A stretch of DNA of 64,000 bases. Source: Lachnospiraceae bacterium (GTDB taxonomy: Bacteria; Bacillota; Clostridia; Lachnospirales; Lachnospiraceae). Positions 1 to 8,741 of the stretch are shown here, piece by piece. Below the pieces are notes generated by a model. It was not told where the DNA came from, searched no databases, and worked only from the letters and a program-made list of their open reading frames with translations. The position numbers and the translations under genes are program-made. The stretch spans positions 124,001 through 188,000 of the forward strand of contig JAIKXM010000016.1 of assembly GCA_024684085.1 (NCBI GenBank), given 5' to 3'. Positions within the stretch are counted from its first letter, which is position 1. Each line of letters begins with the position of its first letter.

Positions 1-46
1 ATCATAATAAACCTCTTCTTATATATATGTTCACACTTTTCCCACT

Positions 47-75
47 ATTCTATCATCATTGGGAAAAATAAGCAA
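47..75 (-). promoter_or_regulatory. Promoter for a leftward gene beginning at the window edge
   Basis: On the minus strand TTGCTT (70-75) lies 17 bp from TAGAAT (47-52). Further left, AAGAGG stands 6 bases before an ATG at positions 5-3, so a gene divergent from the lipoprotein probably starts here and runs out of the window. Only its first codon is visible and nothing can be said of its product. Confidence 0.45.
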
Positions 76-99
76 TTCCATCATTATCTTAATAAACAA

Positions 100-128
100 T
101 TGAATACTATGCCGATTTATGTTACTTT
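100..128 (+). promoter_or_regulatory. Candidate promoter of the lipoprotein gene
   Basis: TTGAAT (100-105) and TACTTT (123-128) are separated by exactly 17 bp, 43 bases upstream of the start codon. The -10 match is modest. Confidence 0.35.
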
Positions 129-170
129 TATCGTTGGGATTTAATGTAATCAAACTTCATGGAGGTTCGT

Positions 171-929
171 ATGAAGCGATCGCTATATATCCTTATTACT
201 ATACTTATGGTGAGTATCTTATCAGGTTGCGGTAATAAGGATGAATTGACTAAATATTATGAAGAAATGTCCGTATTCTCATCCAATCTCAGTGATATCA
301 AGGCGGATATGGATAATATAGATTTCGAGACGCCCGAATGCATTCCCGCATTCATCAACAATCTCGAAAGGCTCGATAAGGAATTTGAGTATCTTGCAGG
401 AATACACGTTCCGGAAGAGTTCATAAGCAATGCCGATCTTGCAAGCCAGGCATATTATTATATGAACGAATCATATAACCTTTTTAAAAAATACTTCGAC
501 TCTGAGACTTCTGACTACTTCACATATCAGTTAGCAAGCGAGAATTACAACAGGGCCATGACGCGTGTATCATATATCGCTTCCATTCTGCAGGGTGAGA
601 TTCCGGAAGGCGCCAGTGTTATCATCAATAACGGTCCCAATACCGACTTCACTCCGGTAGCTGCAGAACCTGAAGCTTATGACCGTGATGATACTCCGGA
701 TGAATCCGGCACCGAATATAATGCCGATACAACACCTGTTGATCAATCCCCCGGCAACTCGATTTATTCCAACGAATCCGGCACAGGTGAAGCTCCCGAA
801 GGCACAGGTGGCACAGGTGAAGCTCCCGAAGGCACAGGTGGTACAGGTGAAGCCAATAATGGATACGGATATGATAATAACAATACAGGCAGTAATGCTA
901 CAGTAGAAGAGGTGGAGATCGGCTTTTAA
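171..929 (+). CDS. Secreted lipoprotein of unknown function with Gly/Thr-rich tail
   Basis: No family is recognised. The protein (252 aa from this start) opens with a basic, hydrophobic signal peptide ending in the lipobox LSGC, so Cys20 should be lipidated and the protein held on the outer face of the membrane. The middle part (about residues 25-145) is predicted helical and rich in Asp, Glu, Tyr and Asn. The tail is low-complexity and includes two and a half copies of a ten-residue repeat (GTGEAPEGTG) that matches an exact 30-bp DNA repeat. The start at 171 is preferred to the ATG at 159 because GGAGG (161-165) lies between them at proper spacing. It is a single-gene unit: a hairpin terminator overlaps its last codons. 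Confidence 0.8.
   Translation: MKRSLYILITILMVSILSGCGNKDELTKYYEEMSVFSSNLSDIKADMDNIDFETPECIPAFINNLERLDKEFEYLAGIHVPEEFISNADLASQAYYYMNESYNLFKKYFDSETSDYFTYQLASENYNRAMTRVSYIASILQGEIPEGASVIINNGPNTDFTPVAAEPEAYDRDDTPDESGTEYNADTTPVDQSPGNSIYSNESGTGEAPEGTGGTGEAPEGTGGTGEANNGYGYDNNNTGSNATVEEVEIGF
780..853 (+). repeat. 30-bp tandem repeat inside the lipoprotein gene
   Basis: Two identical 30-bp units (780-809, 810-839) are followed by about half a third unit with one base change. They are in frame and encode the repeated GTGEAPEGTG segment. Slippage would change the tail by ten residues at a time. Confidence 0.9.
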
Positions 930-951
930 GCCATTCTCCACCTCTTCTTTT
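906..951. terminator. Bidirectional terminator embedded in a gene 3' end
   Basis: GAAGAGGTGGAGA (906-918) pairs perfectly with TCTCCACCTCTTC (935-947), followed by a T run. The left arm encodes the last residues of the lipoprotein, so coding and terminator sequence overlap. The convergent dapB end lies to the right. Confidence 0.85.
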
Positions 952-984
952 ATCTTATGATCTTATACATATCACAAATGTCTA

Positions 985-1120
985 TAGCCAATGACACCTG
1001 ACATATCTCACATGCCATTAGCCTATGTCATCAGTACAATCTTACACGCCCTTAGCCTATGGCATCAGACATATCATACATATCCTTAGCCTATGACATC
1101 GGACATATCATACATTCCCT
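985..1120. repeat. Four 34-bp tandem repeats spanning the dapB stop codon
   Basis: Units at 985-1018, 1019-1052, 1053-1086 and 1087-1120 all begin TAGCC(T/A)ATG. The fourth encodes the DapB tail (MYDMSDVIG), and the TAA stop (1086-1088) falls on the junction of units 3 and 4. Similarity falls with distance from the gene, so the copies look like repeated duplications of the gene end. There are no spacers, so this is not a CRISPR. Confidence 0.85.
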
Positions 1121-2447
1121 TTTCCTTGCCTTTAAGGAATTTTGCTGCCTGAATAGCACCCTTACCGAATACTCCTCTCGAATAAGCACTGTGCGAGAAT
1201 GTGATCACTTCATCACTTCCTGCGAAGATAACATCATGATCTCCTACGATCGTACCGCCTCTGACAGCACTGATACCCAGTTCCTTGGCATCCCTCTTCT
1301 GCCTTCTTGTACTTCTGTCATAGACATATTCATAAGGCTCATCAAAGACTTCATTGATAGAATCAGCAAGTGCCAAAGCTGTCCCCGAAGGAGCATCAAG
1401 CTTCTGATTATGATGCTTCTCCACTATCTCGATATCGAAGCCTGCCTCAGCCAGAACAGGTGCAGCTTCCTTCAGTAATTTCATAAGAAGGTTGATACCC
1501 AATGACATATTAGCCGATCTGCATATTGCAACCTTATCAGAAGCCTCATTCACTCTCGCGATCTGCTCCTCTGATAATCCTGTAGAACACAGGACACAGG
1601 GAAGCTTATGTTCCATACAATAATCCAATAAGCCGTCAACGGCTGCGGCATTGGAAAAATCTATTACAGCATCAGCCTGAATATCACAGTCCTTAATATC
1701 TTCGAACACGGGATAACCGTTCTTACTGCCTCCGAACTTATCAACTCCGGCAACTATCTCAACAGTATCATCCTGTTCAACAAGACCTGTGATCATCTGA
1801 CCCATACGGCCATTACAGCCATGCATAATAATCTTAACCATCTTCGACCTCTTTTCCGCTCTTTTCAGGGCATCATCTATTTGTCTCATAGTTTCGCTCA
1901 TTTCACTGTTGTTGTCAATGATAATATCGCTGGAAGCGCGAAACTCATCATCCTTCAGCTGTGATCTCATGATCCCGGCTATCTTCTCATCCGAATACCC
2001 TCTCGACTCTCTAAGGCGCTTCGCCCTGACCTCACTGTCCGCACTTATATACCACATTGAATCAACGATACTTCCGTACCCGCATTCTATAAGAAGTGCC
2101 GCCTCTATAAAGAAATAATCCGCCTTACCTTCACTTTCGGCCTCTTTGATCCTTGTCAGGATATCCTCCTTCACCGCCGGATGAATGATCCCGTTGACCT
2201 TCTCAACAAGCGAACTGTCCGCAAACATCGTAGCCGCCATTTTTTTATTATCTATATCACCTTGCAAAGATAGGATATCTTCGCCCATGAGTGCAACCAA
2301 CTCTTGATAGCATCGCTCTCCCTGCTTCTTCATTCGATTGGCCTCATCATCCGCCTTATAGATAATGCAGTTATATCTGTCTCTGATCGAGTCAAGCACG
2401 GTACTCTTACCGCAACCGACCCCACCGGTGATCCCGATCACCAACAT
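1086..2447 (-). CDS. CoaE-DapB fused reading frame (dephospho-CoA kinase + dihydrodipicolinate reductase)
   Basis: One uninterrupted frame of 453 codons carries two complete enzymes. Residues 1-202 are dephospho-CoA kinase (last step of CoA synthesis), with the P-loop GGVGCGKST at 8-16 and the DD pair near 33. Residues 203-453 are 4-hydroxy-tetrahydrodipicolinate reductase (lysine and diaminopimelate pathway), with the nucleotide site GCNGRMG (about 210-216) and the catalytic block EKHHNQKLDAPSGT (about 343-356). Each half has normal family length and the linker is only the charged KRAEKRSK. An ATG at 1841-1839 opens the DapB half and has AGAGG six bases before it, so DapB may also be made separately. 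No stop or frameshift lies between. The two pathways have no direct link; the fusion may come from loss of the coaE stop. I do not know this pairing as a standard fusion. Confidence 0.88.
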   Translation of the reverse strand: MLVIGITGGVGCGKSTVLDSIRDRYNCIIYKADDEANRMKKQGERCYQELVALMGEDILSLQGDIDNKKMAATMFADSSLVEKVNGIIHPAVKEDILTRIKEAESEGKADYFFIEAALLIECGYGSIVDSMWYISADSEVRAKRLRESRGYSDEKIAGIMRSQLKDDEFRASSDIIIDNNSEMSETMRQIDDALKRAEKRSKMVKIIMHGCNGRMGQMITGLVEQDDTVEIVAGVDKFGGSKNGYPVFEDIKDCDIQADAVIDFSNAAAVDGLLDYCMEHKLPCVLCSTGLSEEQIARVNEASDKVAICRSANMSLGINLLMKLLKEAAPVLAEAGFDIEIVEKHHNQKLDAPSGTALALADSINEVFDEPYEYVYDRSTRRQKRDAKELGISAVRGGTIVGDHDVIFAGSDEVITFSHSAYSRGVFGKGAIQAAKFLKGKEKGMYDMSDVIG

Positions 2448-2495
2448 AATATATACCTCCGCTCTTATTTAAATCGGAAAAAAATCCCGACTTAG

Positions 2496-2529
2496 CAAAA
2501 ACTCCGCCCCGGAATGACCGAAGCGGAGT
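2496..2529 (-). terminator. Terminator of the NifU-like/GGGtGRT operon
   Basis: On the minus strand ACTCCGC and GCGGAGT (2523-2529, 2501-2507) form a stem around a GC-rich loop, followed by TTTTT, 22 bases past the GGGtGRT stop codon. Confidence 0.8.
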
Positions 2530-2550
2530 TGAATGATCTAAAAAGACTTA

Positions 2551-3570
2551 TTAGAACTTACCTGCTGTAGCAGCCTCTTCAATTGAAACAGCTGTTGAAA
2601 CTGTCATACCAACCATAGGGTTGTTACCGGCACCGATAAGACCCATCATCTCAACGTGAGCAGGAACTGAAGAAGAACCTGCGAACTGAGCGTCTGAATG
2701 CATACGTCCCATTGTATCTGTCATACCGTATGAAGCAGGACCTGCAGCCATGTTATCGGGATGAAGTGTACGTCCTGTACCACCACCTGAAGCAACTGAG
2801 AAGTACTTCTTGCCTGCCTCAAGTCTCTCCTTCTTATATGTACCTGCTACGGGATGCTGGAATCTTGTAGGATTCGTAGAATTACCTGTGATAGATACGT
2901 CTACATTCTCCTTCCACATGATAGCAACACCTTCGCATACATCGTTAGCGCCATAGCAGTTAACCTTAGCACGAGGGCTGTTGGCATCCTTAGAATAGCA
3001 CTTACGTGAAACTTCCTTAACTGTATTTGTATAAGGATCATACTCTGTCTCAACAAATGTGAATCCGTTGATACGTGAGATGATCTGTGCAGCGTCCTTG
3101 CCAAGACCGTTAAGAATAACTCTTAAAGGAGTCTTACGAACCTTGTTAGCCTTCTCTGCGATACCGATAGCACCTTCTGCTGCTGCAAAAGACTCATGAC
3201 CTGCAAGGAAAGCGAAACACTCTGTATTCTCCTCAAGAAGCATCTTACCAAGATTACCATGGCCAAGACCTACCTTACGTGTATCAGCAACCGAACCGGG
3301 GATACAGAAAGCCTGAAGGCCTTCACCGATAGCAGCTGCAGCATCAGCAGCCTTACGGCAGTTCTTCTTGATAGCGATAGCAGCGCCGACTGTATATGCC
3401 CACTTAGCATTCTCAAAACAGATGGGCTGGATTCCTTCGATAAGGTGATATACATCAAGGCCGGCTGCCTCGGTGATCTCCTTACATTCTTCTATAGATG
3501 AGATACCATACTCTTTAAGAACCGCAAGGATCTGGGGTTCTCTTCTCTCATATGATTCAAATAAAGCCAT
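2551..3570 (-). CDS. GGGtGRT protein (Fe-S cluster assembly associated, function unknown)
   Basis: This 339-residue protein contains the family signature SGGGTGRT at residues 261-268. The GGGtGRT family is known mainly from clostridia as the constant neighbour of a NifU-like scaffold, as here; its chemistry is not established. Conserved-looking Cys residues (about 51, 71, 89, 118, 205, 212) and the His/Gly-rich stretch GLGHGNLGKM (101-110) could bind metal or cofactor. The start is MALFES, not the upstream in-frame Met, because AGGAGG lies 8 bases before this ATG and the longer version would include the ribosome site. It begins 16 bases after the scaffold gene stop and ends at a terminator, so the two genes form a pair. 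Confidence 0.85.
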   Translation of the reverse strand: MALFESYERREPQILAVLKEYGISSIEECKEITEAAGLDVYHLIEGIQPICFENAKWAYTVGAAIAIKKNCRKAADAAAAIGEGLQAFCIPGSVADTRKVGLGHGNLGKMLLEENTECFAFLAGHESFAAAEGAIGIAEKANKVRKTPLRVILNGLGKDAAQIISRINGFTFVETEYDPYTNTVKEVSRKCYSKDANSPRAKVNCYGANDVCEGVAIMWKENVDVSITGNSTNPTRFQHPVAGTYKKERLEAGKKYFSVASGGGTGRTLHPDNMAAGPASYGMTDTMGRMHSDAQFAGSSSVPAHVEMMGLIGAGNNPMVGMTVSTAVSIEEAATAGKF

Positions 3571-3586
3571 TAGTTTTTCCTCCTGA

Positions 3587-4279
3587 TTATTCTCTTCTTG
3601 GATCAATTACACGAACAGCATCAGCTACACGACCGTACTGACCTGAAGCATTCTCAAATGCTGTATTGGCATCATCGCCACCCTTGATGAAGTCCATCAT
3701 CTTACCAAAGTTAACATACTTGTAACCGATGATCTCATCATTCTCATCAAGTGCAACACCTGTAATATATCCATCTGTAAGTTCAAGATATCTGGGTCCC
3801 TTAGAAAGTGTACCGTAAGTAGTACCAACCATTGAACGTGAACCCTTACCAAGATCTTCGAGACCTGCACCAATAGCAAGACCACCCTCTGAGAACGCGC
3901 TCTGTGTACGTCCGTAAACAATCTGAAGGAATAACTCTCTCATTGCTGTATTGATAGCATCACACACAAGGTCTGTATTCAAAGCTTCCATTACGGTAAG
4001 ACCGGGAAGAATCTCTGAAGCCATAGCAGCAGAATGTGTCATTCCGGAACAACCGATAGTCTCAACAAGAGCTTCCTGAATGATACCGTCCTTAACGTTC
4101 AGAGACAGCTTGCAGGCACCCTGCTGAGGAGCACACCAGCCGATACCATGTGTATAACCTGAAATGTCCTTAACTTCTTTTGCCTTAACCCATTTAGCTT
4201 CTTCGGGAATAGGCGCACAACCATGATGTACCCCCTGAGTAACAGGGCACATTTCTTCCACTTCTTTTGAATAAATCAT
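3587..4279 (-). CDS. NifU-like iron-sulfur cluster assembly scaffold protein
   Basis: A 230-residue member of the NifU N-terminal/IscU-like fold. Likely cluster ligands are Cys residues in GIGWCAPQQGACK (about 47-59) and VETIGCSGMTHSAA (about 72-85). The N-terminus also has Cys residues (CPVTQGVHHGC). The protein is longer than a plain IscU, and the extra C-terminal half is characteristic of this clostridial subfamily. It is the first gene of the pair with the GGGtGRT protein. GGAG precedes the ATG at good spacing. A role in building or delivering Fe-S clusters follows from the family; the client is unknown. The [FeFe] hydrogenase and radical-SAM genes elsewhere in this window show the cell needs many clusters. 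Confidence 0.82.
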   Translation of the reverse strand: MIYSKEVEEMCPVTQGVHHGCAPIPEEAKWVKAKEVKDISGYTHGIGWCAPQQGACKLSLNVKDGIIQEALVETIGCSGMTHSAAMASEILPGLTVMEALNTDLVCDAINTAMRELFLQIVYGRTQSAFSEGGLAIGAGLEDLGKGSRSMVGTTYGTLSKGPRYLELTDGYITGVALDENDEIIGYKYVNFGKMMDFIKGGDDANTAFENASGQYGRVADAVRVIDPRRE

Positions 4280-4335
4280 GTGAAAAACTCCTTTCGTAAT
4301 TGAACTAACACTGACAATTTTCTCACAAAGTCAGC

Positions 4336-4368
4336 AAAAAATCCAGCTATATTTAACTGAATCTGGAA
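4336..4368 (-). terminator. Terminator of the GGDEF gene
   Basis: On the minus strand TCCAG and CTGGA with a weakly paired AT-rich interior are followed by TTTTTT. It lies 6 bases past the stop codon and just upstream of the NifU-like gene promoter region. Confidence 0.55.
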
Positions 4369-4373
4369 CATTT

Positions 4374-5801
4374 TTATTCGCCGCCAAAATAATTATTGAT
4401 ATCAACGGCTATGATCAATGCTTTGCCCTTATTATCTCTGGTATCTATCCATGAATAGAGGAATTTGCACCAGCAGTTATTGGCAAAGTTAAATGCATCG
4501 ATATTGGCATTGGCCTTGGGATCGTTAATGTCCATTTTTTTGAAAGGACATTCCCTACACGGCTTTTCCTTATTACGGAAGATACTGTAGCACTTATCGC
4601 CGATTATATTACCGAAATCGGACTGTACAGCCTTACGGTTGGCAAATTCAATATCATGCGTCTTGGAATTAACAATATATACGCAGGCATCAAGATTCTC
4701 GAACAATTCAAGCTTTGATAACTGTTCTCTGGAATTCTTCTTATCATGCGTATTGAAATAATATGCCTGAATAGAATGGAAGTTATCATCCAGCTGATAC
4801 AGTTCCTGGGTCGAGAACTCAAGCTTATCCGCATCGAGATTCTCGAACATCAGCATTCCTACGGCGTCTTCTCCGTTAAAAATCGGATAGATCAGCATCT
4901 GTGTGATGCCGTTATCGTTCAGATACTCTCTAACGACCTCATCGACGAGATCATCTTCCGCATCAATGAGCGAAAGCGTTGAATACCTCTCCCACAGACG
5001 TGCTATCATATCTGCCTTGATCGCCTGGAATGCCTCTGACTCACGCCCAAATTCATAACCGTTATTGGCATATGAAAGTTTGTTCAGCCGTTCTCCGGTG
5101 AGGCCCATATTGGAATAAATATAAGCTCTCGAGAAGCCAAGGAAGACACATTCGAGCTCCATGATCGAATTAAGGGTCGAATCCGTATCCTTCTCTTCTA
5201 TGAACATCCTCGTACACATATCGAAGAAGTCCATATTATTATCCAGTATATCGAAGAATCCGGCATCCTTGTTGGACTCGTATTTGTCTTTATTGTAGAG
5301 ATAATCATAATAGAGGACCTTGGTCCTTGCGGAATCAAATATCCGATATCTGTTCTTACCGTTGGCCTTGGCTCTGTACATGGACTGATAAGCCTTATTC
5401 TTAAGCTCGGCATAATCAGTTCCGTGGAAAGGATATATAGCTATGCCGACCGAAGCGGTCAACTCTATACTGTCCTTAACCTCAATGGAAGAAACGGTAT
5501 TCAGAAGCTTGCCTGCCAGTGTCTCAATATTACCGAGCTCACTTATATCATGAGTAAATACGATGAACTCATCACCTCTGAGCTTGATAACATGGTCCGA
5601 AGATCTGAAGACCTTCCCGATCTTCTCACCGACCTCTTTGATAACGCTGTCACCGTAGCTTCTGCCGAACATCTCATTAACGACAACGAAATTATCGATA
5701 TTGAAGACAATGATACCGTGGATAACATCCTCTTTCTCATTATTGATTATTCGCTTTATCTCGTTTTCTTCTTCATTATCAAGAAATTCATAATATTTCA
5801 T
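4374..5801 (-). CDS. Cytoplasmic GGDEF-GAF signalling protein (probable diguanylate cyclase)
   Basis: The 475-residue protein has a GGDEF domain at about residues 1-155, carrying RGDEF (75-79) in place of GGDEF, a variant found in active cyclases. The product-inhibition site RxxD (RSSD, 66-69) sits five residues before it, as in regulated enzymes, so c-di-GMP synthesis with feedback is likely. Residues about 190-360 resemble a GAF sensor domain. The C-terminal 120 residues look PAS-like and hold a Cys cluster (CYSIFRNKEKPCRECPFKK) that may bind metal or sense redox. There is no membrane segment. Catalytic domain first and sensors after is the reverse of the usual order. The start is taken at MKYYEF with AGAGG upstream. 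Confidence 0.8.
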   Translation of the reverse strand: MKYYEFLDNEEENEIKRIINNEKEDVIHGIIVFNIDNFVVVNEMFGRSYGDSVIKEVGEKIGKVFRSSDHVIKLRGDEFIVFTHDISELGNIETLAGKLLNTVSSIEVKDSIELTASVGIAIYPFHGTDYAELKNKAYQSMYRAKANGKNRYRIFDSARTKVLYYDYLYNKDKYESNKDAGFFDILDNNMDFFDMCTRMFIEEKDTDSTLNSIMELECVFLGFSRAYIYSNMGLTGERLNKLSYANNGYEFGRESEAFQAIKADMIARLWERYSTLSLIDAEDDLVDEVVREYLNDNGITQMLIYPIFNGEDAVGMLMFENLDADKLEFSTQELYQLDDNFHSIQAYYFNTHDKKNSREQLSKLELFENLDACVYIVNSKTHDIEFANRKAVQSDFGNIIGDKCYSIFRNKEKPCRECPFKKMDINDPKANANIDAFNFANNCWCKFLYSWIDTRDNKGKALIIAVDINNYFGGE

Positions 5802-5851
5802 ATGCAACCTCTCTTTGCCTCTATCTGAATAAGCGGTACTAATCAAGATCT

Positions 5852-6517
5852 CTATTGCTTATCTGCTATTATATCCTTGCATTTGTAAATCGAAGAAGGT
5901 GGGATAACACCTCTTACGCAACTTGTCGGATAGATATTGCTGTCCTTACCTATCACGGTTCCGGGATTAAGAACCGAATTACATCCGACCTCTACCCTGT
6001 CACCGAGCATTGCTCCGAACTTCTTAAGTCCGGTCTCAATAGATGACTCACCGTTCTTAACGACTACAAGCGTCTTATCACTCTTGACATTGGAAGTGAT
6101 CGAACCCGCTCCCATATGCGCCTTGAACCCGAGTATACTGTCGCCCACATAATTGTAATGAGGTACCTGAACCTTATTGAACAGGATGACATTCTTCAAT
6201 TCCGTACTGTTACCTACAACAGCGCCCTTACCGACTATCGCATTGCCTCTGATAAAAGCACAATGACGTATCTCTGCATCCTCATCTATGATACAGGGGC
6301 CGTTAATACAGGCAGACGGAGCGACACTGGCACTCCTTGCGATCCATATATTCTCGCCCTTCAATTCATAGATATCTTCCGGAAGTGAATTGCCAAGTGT
6401 GATTATATAATCCTTGATCTTAGGCAGAACCTCCCATGGATATTCGGCGCCTTCGAAGATATCGGCAGCTATCGTTTCATCAAGTGAGTACAGATCCTTA
6501 ATCTTAATATCAACCAT
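5852..6517 (-). CDS. Left-handed beta-helix (hexapeptide) protein, GlmU C-terminal-like
   Basis: A 221-residue protein whose central 60-200 region repeats hexapeptide turns such as IWIARS, ACINGP and CIIDED, giving a left-handed beta-helix. Clostridial relatives are often annotated as UDP-N-acetylglucosamine pyrophosphorylase, but no nucleotidyltransferase domain is present. A sugar acyltransferase or carrier role is therefore only an inference. The long insert around PHYNYVGDSILG (about residues 120-131) matches the GlmU-type acetyltransferase region. On the minus strand an extended -10 (TGGTATAAT, 6588-6596) lies about 70 bases upstream. The start MVDIKI was chosen over an upstream Met because AAAGGA precedes it. 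Confidence 0.72.
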   Translation of the reverse strand: MVDIKIKDLYSLDETIAADIFEGAEYPWEVLPKIKDYIITLGNSLPEDIYELKGENIWIARSASVAPSACINGPCIIDEDAEIRHCAFIRGNAIVGKGAVVGNSTELKNVILFNKVQVPHYNYVGDSILGFKAHMGAGSITSNVKSDKTLVVVKNGESSIETGLKKFGAMLGDRVEVGCNSVLNPGTVIGKDSNIYPTSCVRGVIPPSSIYKCKDIIADKQ

Positions 6518-6697
6518 TCCCCGGAATCCTTTCTTATGTAAAAAATATAGGATTAGCCTCATAGGCATTTTTCAAATAATTGCTATAATTATACCATATC
6601 ATCAAAAAAATATATATAAACTCATCCGAAATTGCACACTTATAAATATACTTCCTACCCTAAAAAACAAAGCGCACAAGATCTCCCACAGGCCACG

Positions 6698-8737
6698 TTA
6701 TGCCTTGGGATAATTAGCTTTAACTGCAGAGAATCTCGAATACAGATCCGATCTGGAAGTATTCTGATGTTTGACAAAGTCTGTTCGTCTGATAACAAAA
6801 GCATTAAGCTTCTCACTGTATTCTGCCTTGCTGATCTCTCCTCCGGCAACTCCGGTAAGACCCTTTTCCCAGCTTGCCGTAAGCTTGGGATCAAGCAAAG
6901 CCTTAATGGATATACCGACTATCTCATATATCAGTTCACCCGTAATGGTCGGTGTGATGATCTGAGTCTTGTGATTGAGAGACAGATACCTGTTGGTAAA
7001 GAGTTTTTTCAATATCTCGGCACGTGTCGCCGAAGTTCCGATTCCGCTTCCCTTGATCTGTGCTCTTAAGTCTTCATCTTCTATCAGCTGACCGGCATTC
7101 TCCATTGCAAGTATAATGGAACCGGAATTATATCTCTTAGGCGGGGTCGTCTCACCCTCTCTGATATCCACCCTGCCGGCCTTAAGCACAACACCCTTCC
7201 TGAGTGAGTTGATCAGCTCAAGGAGTCGGCCGTCTGCGCTCTGTTCGATATCTCCTTCGCCCTCTTTTTTCTCCTGATTCGAAGGTTCTTTATCACCGGA
7301 AGTATCCTTATTCTTCTTGCCGAAGGAATAATTCATGACCTTAAGATACCCCTCTTCCTGAAGAGTCGTGAAGTTGGAGAAGAATGATTCCTTCTCTACC
7401 TTAACCTCGACCTTCACCTTATTATATACGGCCGCCGGATAGAAAATGGCAAGAAATCTCCTGACTATGACTTCATATACTTTGACGCTGACCGAAGAAA
7501 GGCCTGACAGCGCAGCAATACCCTGACCTGTAGGTATTATGGCATAGTGATCCGTTATCTGCTTGTCATTGACGTACTTGGTCGACGCAAGCCCTTTATA
7601 AAGACCTTTTTCAAGGATCTCGTCCGCGATATCCGCAACCGACTTAATATTCTTAAGACCACGTATATTACCGGTTATCTCCTTGGCAACGGCACTTGAC
7701 AGAACACGCGCATCCGTACGCGGATAGGTAGTAAGTTTCTTCTCATACAGTTCCTGAGCTATCTTCAGAGTCTCATCGGGACTTATCTTGAAGAGTTTAG
7801 AGCATTCATTCTGGAGCTCTGCAAGATTGTATAACAAAGGCGGAGCCTTCTTCTGCTTCTTCTTGTCGATGTTGGCCACAAGCGCTTCACTGTAAGGTTC
7901 AATATATCCTGCAAAAGAGTCGGCATCTTCTTTTTCCTTAAAGCCAATATCCTTATAGAGCCTCGGATGATCCTTATAGGCACTGTCTTCGGTCACCTTC
8001 CATTCGGAATTAAAAGCGACCTCACCGTCACCGATCTCACGGCTGATCTTATAGAAAGGGGTCTTAACGAAGTTCCTGATCTCCCTTTCCCTGTTGACCA
8101 CCATTCCGAGGACGCAGGTCATGACTCTGCCCACGGCTATAACACCGCGTTCAAGTCCGAGAAAGTCCTTAAGTGCATCACCGTACTTAAGAGTCAGAGC
8201 CCTCGAGAAGTTGATGCCCATAAGATAATCTTCCTGAGCCCTGAGATATGCGGCGTCCGAGAGATGATCGTATTCCGACATATCAACAGCCTCGTTGATG
8301 CCTCTCAGGATCTCTTCCTTAGTCTGTGAATCGATCCAGACTCTTTTCCATTGAATGCCGTCGCGAAAGCCGGCTTCCTGCCTGACAAGACGCTGGATAT
8401 ACTCTCCTTCCCGTCCGGAGTCGCCTGCATTATATATGACATCAACGTCATCACGATGAAACAGTTTCTTAACGATACCAAACTGTTTCTTAACATTATC
8501 GATGACCTGATACTTATATTCAGTTGGAATAAAGGGAATTGTATTCATGCTCCATCTCTTTAATGAAGCATCATAGACTTCGGGATAACACATGGTGACA
8601 AGATGTCCGACGCACCAGGTCACAATATAATTATCCGATTCCAGATATCCGTCATGGGATTTAAAAGATTCCCCCAGTGCTTCCGCAAAAGAGCGAGCCA
8701 CTGAGGGTTTTTCAGTTATAATTATTTTTTTAGCCAT
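6698..8737 (-). CDS. topB: DNA topoisomerase III
   Basis: Type IA topoisomerase of 679 residues, which cuts one DNA strand and passes another, resolving recombination and replication intermediates. The Toprim domain has TEKPSVA (8-14) and the acidic metal site GDSGREGE (105-112). The active-site tyrosine is Y338 in LTTYPRTDAR. The C-terminus lacks Cys zinc fingers, and a charged insert rich in Lys, Glu and Ser lies near 495-515. Length and order match TopB of Firmicutes. It begins 4 bases after the stop of the upstream ATPase gene, so the two are co-transcribed and possibly translationally coupled; the gene's own ribosome site is weak. Confidence 0.93.
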   Translation of the reverse strand: MAKKIIITEKPSVARSFAEALGESFKSHDGYLESDNYIVTWCVGHLVTMCYPEVYDASLKRWSMNTIPFIPTEYKYQVIDNVKKQFGIVKKLFHRDDVDVIYNAGDSGREGEYIQRLVRQEAGFRDGIQWKRVWIDSQTKEEILRGINEAVDMSEYDHLSDAAYLRAQEDYLMGINFSRALTLKYGDALKDFLGLERGVIAVGRVMTCVLGMVVNREREIRNFVKTPFYKISREIGDGEVAFNSEWKVTEDSAYKDHPRLYKDIGFKEKEDADSFAGYIEPYSEALVANIDKKKQKKAPPLLYNLAELQNECSKLFKISPDETLKIAQELYEKKLTTYPRTDARVLSSAVAKEITGNIRGLKNIKSVADIADEILEKGLYKGLASTKYVNDKQITDHYAIIPTGQGIAALSGLSSVSVKVYEVIVRRFLAIFYPAAVYNKVKVEVKVEKESFFSNFTTLQEEGYLKVMNYSFGKKNKDTSGDKEPSNQEKKEGEGDIEQSADGRLLELINSLRKGVVLKAGRVDIREGETTPPKRYNSGSIILAMENAGQLIEDEDLRAQIKGSGIGTSATRAEILKKLFTNRYLSLNHKTQIITPTITGELIYEIVGISIKALLDPKLTASWEKGLTGVAGGEISKAEYSEKLNAFVIRRTDFVKHQNTSRSDLYSRFSAVKANYPKA

Positions 8738-8741
8738 CTAT

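Noticed and set aside
570..941. 123-codon minus-strand frame over the lipoprotein gene
   Set aside because: Cys/Thr/Phe-rich shadow of the GTGEAPEGTG repeat; no ribosome site.
985..1120. CRISPR array
   Set aside because: Units abut with no spacers and resemble the dapB end.
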